Of a stretch of 64,000 nucleotides of DNA, positions 36,837 through 48,800 are shown one piece after another. The position numbers and the translations under genes were made by a program. Within the stretch, counting starts at the first letter, position 1; every line of letters begins with the position of its first letter. A model generated the notes under the pieces. The model searched no databases. It was not told the origin of the DNA and saw only the letters and a program-made list of their open reading frames with translations. Source of the DNA: Anticarsia gemmatalis (Eukaryota; Arthropoda; Insecta; Lepidoptera; Erebidae); contig NC_134756.1 of NCBI RefSeq assembly GCF_050436995.1, positions 1,364,001 to 1,428,000 on the forward strand, given 5' to 3'.

Positions 36837-39800
36837 ATGATTGCCGCGTCTGAGCCTTTGGTTAGTATGTTTTAAAAACTATGTATCCGTTGGTTTTCTT
36901 TCAAATATTTTGTGATTAAACTATGTATGTATGACTTACCTTTTAGTAGAATATATAATGTACCTTCAAAGCACTCGGTAATCCTGCTAAATCTCGACTT
37001 CCCAAATAAACAATAAATACAGGACGATTCTAGTGTAACACATTATTAATTTTATATCTTTTCATGTTTGCATCTTCTGCGTATTATATTGATGCCAGAA
37101 CGGAGTTCCAGTCCTTTACAAACCACCCTGTACTCTCAAATCATATCAATGCTATAATATAAATTTTGAAAACAATATTAATTACTCCATGGGCACTAGA
37201 GTTTTAATCTATAGCTGCCAAGCACAGATCTCTTTCCAGTGCGAGTCAGAGGTGTTAAGCCACAAGATTCTTGTTGTTTCTTCTCACAAGCAACAGCTGT
37301 TCCTAAACAGTTAGATTAAAAATACTATGTTGATTTTGATAACATTTTAATACATGTAAAAAGTTTATAAAATGAAACATTTTGAATAGAATGGGTTAGG
37401 CTTGATAACCTCTGGCACAATTGGTAGTGTGTCCATCTAATGATCATGAAGTCTTTGATTCATAGGTTGGTCACAGTGCTATAAGTCTTTTCTTAGAAAT
37501 TTATATTAGAATATTTCTCAATAGTAGCCTGGACTTAAGTACTGTGATACCTAAATGACAGTAGGCTCATTCCCTATTACATGTGACAAACACTGAATGA
37601 TAAAACTTATTTGTATTTTAAAGGAACAAAGAAAATGCAAAGAAGATAAAGATATTTATTGAACATAAAATTATTTGTTAGTAAAGTTGTTGTTATTAAT
37701 AAAAATATTGGCATTTTCAGGAGTTTGTGCCACATGGCAGAACAGTGTTAGCGCGGCACCCAGGACAAATCTACAGCAAACATAATACGTCAGCATCGGA
37801 GAACTCTCTTCTGTACAAACTAACCAACTTTGCTATCAAGGATGAAAGTCTTCTTGAGAACAAAGAAGATGAACACGAGTGGTGGTGCATCCGAGAAGTG
37901 TTTTATAGGAGTGGGGATGGTACGTTATGTTCAGTCCTTTGGTTAGACAACTGAAAACTTTTATTTACTTAAGCAAGCAGTTTGTTTGCCTGGTTTGTAC
38001 AGTTATTTTTGTAAAATCTAAAAAAAAATCCACATAAATCTTCCTCTTGAATCACTCAATCAAAAAAAAAACGCAAACGTTTTTTTTTTTCAGTTACTTT
38101 TAAAGATCTGAGCATACATACAGCCCAAATATTATTATGTGGCCATCCATCTTTAAAATGTTTGTGCTAAGATTTCTTAACCTGTTTAATCGACAACCAT
38201 ACTTGCTATAAACATAAAAAAACAATGAGATACTAGAAATAACATTTAAATAAGGGAAGCCAGAAATGTTCATGGAATCATTAATATTTTAAATACCTAC
38301 CTTCCGAACTGGCGGTTTTACTCTCTATATCATTGATTATCATTATCATCAGTATTTAAACAAAATTAATAAATTATTTAATTTTACAGATTTTGAAGAA
38401 GAACCACAAAACAAGGAATCAAAATACGATTACAATTCCGAATCGTTTCGGGCACCGAGTCGTCTCAAGAACGACTTTAACATATCAATCAAGTCCGAAC
38501 TGCTTAATAGCATGAAGAAAATGGACCCGGAAGGCTTGAACTCTGCAGGGACTTCTAGAGGAGGCTCCGCAAACAGTTCTAGTAATATGTCTAAGAAATT
38601 CAACCTGAATAATGGCACTAGTAAAGGGTCTAGGAAGAAGCCTTTGAACCCAAAGACGGATTGCTCTTATGAAGAAGAGTTGTATGTGAAAGGGTGTACT
38701 GCTGTTTGGTCTAAAGGTATTAAGATTTAAACTACATAGTTAACTAGTTTTTAGCTGCGAATGCCTTCGCGTGGTTTAGTGAATCAGGACAGAATATCAT
38801 ACAAACATTTATTTTCTTACTCTTTCTACCTCTTTCTTTTGTGATGAGGCCGTAAATTTCATTAAAATCGGTTGAGTAGTGTAGATGTGAAAGCGTGACA
38901 GACAGACAGATAGAGTTACTTTCCCATTTATAATATGAGTAGCGATTGCTAACCCATTATCATAACAAGTTTGTAATAAATATAATTAGGGTAACCGAAG
39001 GGTAAAAACGTGACCCTATTGACTTCGCTGTCTGTCTCCCATTAGGCTGTATCTCATGAACTGTTGTAGTGTGATAATTAACATTTTCATAGGTAATGTA
39101 TTTCTGTTTCTACTAAAACAACAAATACTATAGTTGGTCCATTTCCAACATGTGAACTACGTCATGCCATATTATCGGGCTCTCTCTTACACACTGTCCA
39201 ATTCCTGTCGTTATTTTAACTATGTCATAGTTCGCACGTTTGTAATGGCTGGAGTATAGTTTATATCCTCTATATCTGTATGCTCACCTCAGCCTATATT
39301 TTATAGTTCTAACTATCCCGTTTTTGTATTACATATATTTACTTAGGACATATTTTAAACATAGTTACGTATGGTTAAAGGAAAATATCTTATTTTCAAG
39401 GTTTAATATCAACGCCAGCAACCAAACTGACTGACCCAGAGCACAGGGAGACGATCGCGTGTTACACCATCGACAATCCTATAAAACATGCCGCATTCTG
39501 CAACTTCCACGTAGATATTAAAAACACCATGCTTATAGATGCCTTGAACTCACAAATAGGCGATGTGAAGAAAAACATCAAGATTGAAGACACCACTGAA
39601 CATATCAAAACGAAAATAATGCCCGCTATTATCTTAATAGATAGCAAATGTATGAAAGTGTACGGAACAGACGGACGGGAGTATATTACCAGTATACCTT
39701 TCCAAGTGAAAAAAGTATGGCCGATGAAATATGGAGTTTTGTTAGAAAAGGAAGCGACCACAGTGTCACAGAACTCTATGTTACCGAACTCATTTTTGAA

Positions 39801-42800
39801 ATTTAACGAGTCACAGAACAGTACTTTTTCGAAATCGAAATCTAATTTTCCGTTTCACATGAGTAGTAAAATGCCAGCGGAATCTGTGTCTGCGTTCGAC
39901 CAAGACATATCTTTACCTACATGCTTCTCAGTGACTCATCCATTAGACGAAGTGACTCCTATACTAATGAAGTCTCCATCCCAAGGCCTTCAGTATTACA
40001 ACGACGGGGACTTACAAATATTGTTTGTAAGTTCCAATCCTAGCATCATACTGTTGTATGACTGGAAATTGGGCACACATTCACTTTGGAGAATCAGGCG
40101 ATCTGTGAGAGATGAATGTCTATTAATGTGTCCGAACTTGAATTCGACTACTACAGTGTTCAGTCAGTCTTGTGACTATATTGGCAGTCCGATGCAAAGT
40201 CAGAGGAACTTGACCAGTTGGGCTACAGGTTTAGGCAGTCCGTATCAGTCTAAGAAGATGCCTAGTACTCCTACAATGTCTAGATCGAGAGTGAACAGTC
40301 CTATGGCTAATATGTTTCATCAGCAAGGCTTGTCACCTCACGCTTCGATAGGACAGGCGTCTTGTACATCAATGATGGCTAATACTGCGATCCAAGCGCC
40401 ACCATCTTTGCCGTTATACCCTGATATTTGTTTAGATCATATCTGGACGGACAGTCAAACGATTCGTCGTGATGTTATAGAGGCACCAAGCGATACGAAA
40501 GCGTTCTTGCATACAGATTTGGTTGGACATGATTATTTATGTTTCATAGTGAAGGTGGGTGGGGTGTCTCGGTTGCAAATATTGAGGTTGCAACGTTCCC
40601 ACTCACATGGACAGATGTGTAAGACTAATTTGATGGTGGGTGCTGTGTCTACGGTGCTGGCTAAAGATGCTGTTGTGATGGAACATCTTAACATGATAGC
40701 TCTTATAGATGAAGCTGGGAACATTATTTTGCAGTCTGGTAACAGTGTTGTTGGGAAGGTGAGTGTTATTTATTATGTAGTATATAGTATCTAGAGTTTA
40801 TAAAACCAACATAGTGTTTCTTTGTACTTATGAAACTAATTATGACACTTGAATTACTGCATTTCATCTTCAAAACTTTGACTTTAACAAATATTGTCAT
40901 ACCCATTACTGTCCCAGCTCTAGGCAGGCATCTCTTCCCGAACGAGAGAGGGGTTAGGCCTTGGACCATGCTGGCCAAGTAGAGGTTGAGGACTTTGCAT
41001 GCCCTCAAGAAATATAGTAATAACATTCTAAAAGTAAAAATAAAATACAACAGGCACTGATGACACACAAAATACTAAACTTAGCACACAAGATACGGAA
41101 CATAACATTTTCAAAATCAAAATCAAATCATTTATTCTTTAGCAGCGTCTTGACTGAGCGAACAGCCTCGCGAGACAATATCTCGGTCCCGCTCATTTCG
41201 ATCTGAAAGAAAACAGACCTAGATATTGCTATTTAGGTTAAATATTGACACTTATGATAGTTGTTACAATGACTGAATCTACCACTAGCTCAGGAAAGGG
41301 GTAGAGTCTTATAATATACTTGTTCCATAGGTACACGTGGGCGGAGTCCTGGCGCGTCTCATCGACTCTCCGTACACGAAGCGCGCGACCTTCCAGTCAC
41401 CGTTCCCCCGCCGCAGCAGTCTTCTACCGAGCAGGGTCAACGACGCCACGTTTGATGACTCAGCGCTACACCTCTTGTCACCAGTTCCACACTCGTCAGC
41501 TTCACGATTGGAACAGAAAGAAAGCTTAGGTATGTGTGAATACAGTTCATATTACATTTTCCACTAATTACGCATATTCTTCATTAATTCGTGGTCAACC
41601 CAGTGTCATGGTCATCGAGCCGATTAAAGGCCTTTGACATGGCTTAACGACTGTTATTTTAATTGACAACAACCGGGACTTTCTCCGTGCCCTCTGAAGC
41701 ATGGAGACGCCCATTTCAAATACTACTATCCGGTCACCCGTCTATGGAATGATCGCGCCGAGGTTTGCTTAACCCAGACATCGTTTACCGACCGGTGAGC
41801 GCAACTCACTATGAGCGAAAAAAGCGTGATATTATGTATGTGTATCATGTATGTATGTTCCCAGGTCTGTGTGGTCTATGCGACGCGGCCGGCAACCGAG
41901 TGACGTTGCAGTTCGAGGCCGGTGCCATGTACCGCATCAGTCTGCCGCCGCTCACCTGCGCCACGCTCGTCACTCGCTGCTACTCCGCGCTCAGGGCTAT
42001 ACTACCTAAAGATGTCACTATGCAGGTAATATTCACATAAAAAACGTAACAGTCAGCCCGTGACCACGGTCGATGTAATTCGATCGAAACGTCGGGTGAA
42101 CAAATAAGGTATTCTAACCTTAAATTTTCATTCGCGTTTAAGACCCGTTGCATTATAATACTATGTAAAAAAACATTATTCTTTTTATAATTATTTTGTC
42201 AAAGAACTCCTGAAAAGCTTGCCTTGTTTTCATAGTTCCTAGAAAATTTTGGAAATACAATAGAATAGTTGACTACCAGTCAAATTCAATCAGCTACTCT
42301 TTATGAAATGTCATAAACTCATTTTAGTATTGAAATACGATATAGTGACCTCACATGCTTGAATTTTCGTTGGGTATAATGTTTCAGTGTGTAAATTAAT
42401 TAATTACATCATTATAACAAAAAAAATACATAGCATGATCATTTTGGAAGAACGTTTTACTAGTCCAAGTTTAATAATTTTTCGTTAACCCAGTCGAATA
42501 CGGTACAACTTTGATTCAAATAGCAATAATTTCGAACGTTAGTCGTTTTCTAGAATTTCAAAATCTGACTCCACGCTTCTACCCAGGTCATAATCAAATG
42601 GTACGGAGTCCGCAACGCGCCCGGCACACAAGACTTAACTCCCGAAGAAGAATGGTCAATGTTCTCGAACCTTCTGCTCTCACTCATCGGCTACGACGTG
42701 GAGAAACTGAACAAACAGACAGACGACAATGACCCGCAAGAGGTCGCCACTAAGAAACAAAGGGCTTCAAGTGACGGGACCCAGGATGACTGGGAATATT

Positions 42801-45800
42801 TACTCAACTCCAAAATGCATAAAGCTATAGGAAGCTCTCTAACTCTACTCAAACTATCTGTGCCTAACTCCGATAGCTATAAAAAACGCCGATCAAGTGA
42901 CGATTCAGTAAAACCTTGTCAATTCAATACGAATTCTCTCTTATTCCCTTATGTTCTACAAGTCTTATATTCCCTACATTTGGTCTACGAAGAAATGAAA
43001 CTTAACACTTTGTTGTGTAATAATTTGAAACCATTATCGAGTTTCTTATATCAAGTGGCCAAAGATTTGAAACTGGACGCTTACGTGAACCACTATTGGT
43101 TAGACTTTCCTACTGAATTGAATTTAGAATATGAAGAAGAATCTCAGATAAGTGAGGGTAGTTTAAAAAAGTTGTGTGAGCCGGCGTATTTTAGCAAAGA
43201 TCCACCTAATATATATGGTTATTTGAACGCCATGTTGAAAGATAATGATGTTGGATACTATCCGTATTTGGCTGATGTTAATAATATGTCCAGGGATATT
43301 ATTGAGGTGAGTTTTCGTTTTTAAATAAAACTTTAGTTATGAGATTTCTTTACTTCTTCTTATGGTACGATTAGTGTTCAACCAAGTGTCATAGTTGTTT
43401 AAGCCACCCGAAGGCCTTTGACTTAACGTCTGTTATCGTAGTAAATAATATAATTAGTAAATATTTTTTCCCTGCCCTCCGAAGCACGGAGACTCCCAGT
43501 TCAAATACTACTATGCGGTCACCCATGTATGGAATGGCTGCGCCTAGATAGTTAAAATTTCAATTTCAAGGAAATTTAAAACAGCATATGATTAAAAATA
43601 GACAAACACTAATCAGACAGAAACTAAAAGACTGACATAAAAAAATTACAGTAACTTACACAAGGTTTATTAGTAAGACTGTAAACATATAGGAGTAAAG
43701 TTGCACAAAAGTAACAAATTAGTATAAAAACCTGTATTTATTTCAGATTCTCACAATAGTGGGTTGTGGGGGCAGCGCGGGGATACAGACGATATCCCAC
43801 CGGGACACTATGACGGCCAGCAGTACTCCGCGCGCCAGGAGAGACCCGCAGAACTACTCGTCACCTTACTGCCAAGCTGTTATTACTGCGGTGGAAAAAG
43901 GTACGACTTTAAGTAACTTGAGATATCTTATTTTTTCAATTGGGTACTTGACTATCAGTCAAATCAGTTTCGCTTAATGAAATGTCAAATACACATTTGA
44001 ATTTAGAAACACGGTGTACTGACGTCACAGTTTCGTATTTTCATTGGTATGTCTAATGAAATATTTCACTCTGTAATAATTACAACTAGGGAATGCAATC
44101 CCGACTCGAGATCGTCAACTCGAGATCCCTCGCGATCAGAAATATCAATCCCGCGGGATCCCGAGATTTTCGGGATCCCGTCCAGTTAGTAAAAATAATA
44201 CGATTAAAACGGCTTGTTTAATGTAATATGTGTGTGATAGTGTGGTGAATGCAATAAATTATTATTTGAAAGAAATAAAAGCCTTTATTTTTGAATACTT
44301 ATTACTAACAACGTAATATAATTAACAGGTGTAATAACATGAACATAATCAAAAAGTAGGTGTAGCTTCAGGAGATCAAAATAAAAAGTAATCACATGGC
44401 ATTTTGAAAGTAGCCTCTTAATAAACAAAGTGTATCAATAGTACGATCTTCTAATCAGCATCTTAAGTCTATTGCAATGTAGCCAGCTGCTGAAAATGCC
44501 CTCTCCGACAATCCCGAACGGGATCTCGTCATATTATGCTTCGGGATTGATCCCGAAAAAATACACGGGATCTCGCGAGATCGGGATCCCGCGAGATCGG
44601 GATTGCATTCACTAATTACAACCTTTTACGAGAACAAGTTTCATAATTTTTCGTTAACCCAGTCAACTACCAAAATAATTTAGGTATAATGGGATTCTGG
44701 GATATATGTATGTAGAGCGGGACTGTTGGTCAGTTGGTGAAGGCTGCAGTGGCTCGGTTACGTCGGGATCACATGTCCGAATTTTTCTATTCAACGATCT
44801 GACCATGATCCATATAGACATTCGTATGGACATTCCGGACTTAAAAGAAATATCATTATTGTCTTTTATTTTCCAGGTATAACTCACCGTGAGATAGACA
44901 GCCTGCCCCCCGCGCTAGGCCTGCTCATCCTCACGATATTATCTCGGTGCAAGTGCTCGCCGCCGGCCGACTGGCCCCCGGAAGCATATACCCTCGTCAT
45001 GAGGGAAGACCTGGCGCACCAAGCAGAAGTCATCCACGCTATGAACGATGCACATGATTATATGGAATGTAAGTATCTTACTCGAAAACTGCTGAGCTAT
45101 TCTTTGTAAGGTTTTTGTTAATAAATTTAAATAAATCTTACCCATTAATTCCCTTCCCGTAATGAGGGAGGGGTTAGGCCTTGAGTCCACCACGCTGGCC
45201 AAGTGCGGGTTGGGGACTTTGCATGCCCTCAATAAATGTATTAAACAAATTTTAGGCATGCAAGGTTTCCTCACGATGGTTTTCTTCACCGTTGGAACAA
45301 GTGATAATTATTTCTAATACACCCATAACTTCGAAAAGTCATTGGTGTGTTGCCTCGGGTTCGAACCTGCAATCACTTGCGTGGAAGGTATTATTATTGG
45401 AAATTAGTTTTTTTCAACTGTAATATGATTATATTCATTGATTCAAAATGTATGATTAAATGAAATGTAATTAAATGAATGAATAAATAATTAAACTAAT
45501 GTTTAATTTATGAAAAGCAAACTGCCTCGTAGTCCGCGGTTGTGTATACTACACGGATCAATAATACTTTACTCGACCCGGAAGTCGACCTCAAAACCTC
45601 ATGATCAGCAGCAGATACACTACCGACTGCGCCACGGAGGCACTACGTACATATTTTCTATTATAAAAAATGTTTGCTCCATACAGATATAGCAATGGAA
45701 GTGTTAGAGAAAGACACCGTATATACGATGGCGAAGCGCAAGGTGCTACTAGCGCGGGCGAACCCGGAGGACGCTGACGTCATCACCGGCTGTGAGAACC

Positions 45801-48800
45801 TCAACACGCAGCTACTCACTCTGCTGTACCCTAGGGATCATAGGTATGTGAATATTGCTAGTAATTTATCAAAATCTAAAATAGTACTTTTTGCTAGAGT
45901 ATGTATGTATGTTTGTTTGTTACTCTTTCACGAAAGAACCACTGGACAGATTTTAATAAAACTTTTTATTTCGCGTGCAGAAGCGCATTACTCACTTCTG
46001 CTTGCGACTTTGTCCGCGTGAAAATTTATTCGTTAATCCAGGTTATAAATTATCTGTGTACTAAATTTCGTCCAAATAATTCAGTCTAGTAGCTTCTTCG
46101 TAAAATAATAACAAACATACACACCTACATCCTTCTTCACAAACTCTCTTATTAGTAGGATGTTATACCCTAATAAATCGACACGTTGATATTTTGAATT
46201 TTAAGCATCATATTTTTTTAAGTCAAGTCAAATTTTTATTTCATAAAATTTTTAACAAGTATTTGAAACTAGCTGACCCGCGCAACTTTGCTTGCGTCAC
46301 TTAACAGAGAATGGGTCATTATTATCCCCGTTTTTGTAACATTTTTCGATGCTACTCCGCTCTTAATGGCCGTAGCGTGATGTTATATAGCCTAAAGCCT
46401 TCCTCGATAAATGGACTATTCAACACAGAAATATTTTTTCAATTCGGACCAGTAGTTCCTGAGATTGGCGCGTTCAAACAAACAAACAAACTCTTCAGCT
46501 TTATAATATTAGTATAGATTGTCCTAGTATTATTAATCGGATTAATCCACTACCGTTTTGGAAAAGCTCTTGAGAAGAAACGGCTAGATACTCACGGTAC
46601 ATATTATTACAGAATGATGGAAGTGATAAACCTGCTTCAGTCATCTATACCGGTGACTATCAAGCTGACGCAGCGGCCCGAGGTGTCTGACCACGACTTC
46701 ATAGAGGAACAAGACAAGTACTTGTACGCTATCAGTACTAGGACCATGGCGCTGCCTATCGCTAGGTGAGTTAACTACATCTTACGGCTAAATATGAAAC
46801 TAATTATGAGTAGTAGAAAATCATATGAATATTAAAATCATTTCTAGTTAATTTAGTCCAGTAACTTAGTAGCAAGAATCACTGCATATACGATTTAATT
46901 AGATTACAATAGTAAATTTTAGTTATTAAAGATAAAGTAGTCGTATTCAATAAGCCACTGTCAGCTGCATAAGCTTGTGGGTCTATGATCTAAATTCAGA
47001 ATTTCGTAAACGGAGGTTACAGTGTTAGATTAGTAAGAGATAAAAATCGCTTGGGAAACGCAAATAGCGCGCGCTGCCGGGCGCTGTTGGCTGTAAGGCC
47101 CGAAACTGTTACACGGCGCCCGCGTGTGCACGTAGTGTGAGGCGAGCACGCGTGCACGCCTGGACGTTGCCGGAGGGCCGCAACGGGGCGCGTCGAGGGG
47201 ACCAGATTATTCCGCATTATTACACGTTAAGGGCCTCGGTGCACGCGCTACGGTTGCCCGCGCGGGTGTCTACAACGGAGCACTTTATATGAGACCAAAG
47301 GTCACTTCACGCGCTGCGGCGTGGTACGCGATGGACCGTCTGAGACAGTAGTACACCTGTGTGTGTGTGCGAGGCGGCAGTACACGTGTGTGTGTGTGCA
47401 GGGGCATGTGCACGCTGCGCACGGTGCCGTGCAGCGCCACGGAGGCCGTGGAGGTGCCGCGCGTGTGTGTGTGTGTGTGTGAGGCGGCAGTACACGTGTG
47501 TGTGTGTGCAGGGGCATGTGCACGCTGCGCACGGTGCCGTGCAGCGCCACGGAGGCCGTGGAGGTGCCGCGCGTGTGTGTGTGTGTGTGTGAGGCGGCAG
47601 TACACGTGTGTGTGTGTGCAGGGGCATGTGCACGCTGCGCACGGTGCCGTGCAGCGCCACGGAGGCCGTGGAGGTGCCGCGCGTGTGTGTGTGTGTGTGT
47701 GAGGCGGCAGTACACGTGTGTGTGTGTGCAGGGGCATGTGCACGCTGCGCACGGTGCCGTGCAGCGCCACGGAGGCCGTGGAGGTGCCGCGCGTGTGTGT
47801 GTGTGTGTGTGAGGCGGCAGTACACGTGTGTGTGTGTGCAGGGGCATGTGCACGCTGCGCACGGTGCCGTGCAGCGCCACGGAGGCCGTGGAGGTGCCGC
47901 GCGTGTGTGTGTGTGTGTGTGAGGCGGCAGTACACGTGTGTGTGTGTGCAGGGGCATGTGCACGCTGCGCACGGTGCCGTGCAGCGCCACGGAGGCCGTG
48001 GAGGTGCCGCGCGTGTGTGTGTGTGTGTGTGAGGCGGCAGTACACGTGTGTGTGTGTGCAGGGGCATGTGCACGCTGCGCACGGTGCCGTGCAGCGCCAC
48101 GGAGGCCGTGGAGGTGCCGCGCGTGTGTGTGTGTGTGTGTGAGGCGGCAGTACACGTGTGTGTGTGTGCAGGGGCATGTGCACGCTGCGCACGGTGCCGT
48201 GCAGCGCCACGGAGGCCGTGGAGGTGCCGCGCGTGTGTGTGTGTGTGTGTGAGGCGGCAGTACACGTGTGTGTGTGTGCAGGGGCATGTGCACGCTGCGC
48301 ACGGTGCCGTGCAGCGCCACGGAGGCCGTGGAGGTGCCGCGCGTGTGTGTGTGTGTGTGTGAGGCGGCAGTACACGTGTGTGTGTGTGCAGGGGCATGTG
48401 CACGCTGCGCACGGTGCCGTGCAGCGCCACGGAGGCCGTGGAGGTGCCGCGCGTGTGTGTGTGTGTGTGTGAGGCGGCAGTACACGTGTGTGTGTGTGCA
48501 GGGGCATGTGCACGCTGCGCACGGTGCCGTGCAGCGCCACGGAGGCCGTGGAGGTGCCGCGCGTGTGTGTGTGTGTGTGTGAGGCGGCAGTACACGTGTG
48601 TGTGTGTGCAGGGGCATGTGCACGCTGCGCACGGTGCCGTGCAGCGCCACGGAGGCCGTGGAGGTGCCGCGCGTGTGTGTGTGTGTGTGTGAGGCGGCAG
48701 TACACGTGTGTGTGTGTGCAGGGGCATGTGCACGCTGCGCACGGTGCCGTGCAGCGCCACGGAGGCCGTGGAGGTGCCGCGCGTGTGTGTGTGTGTGTGT

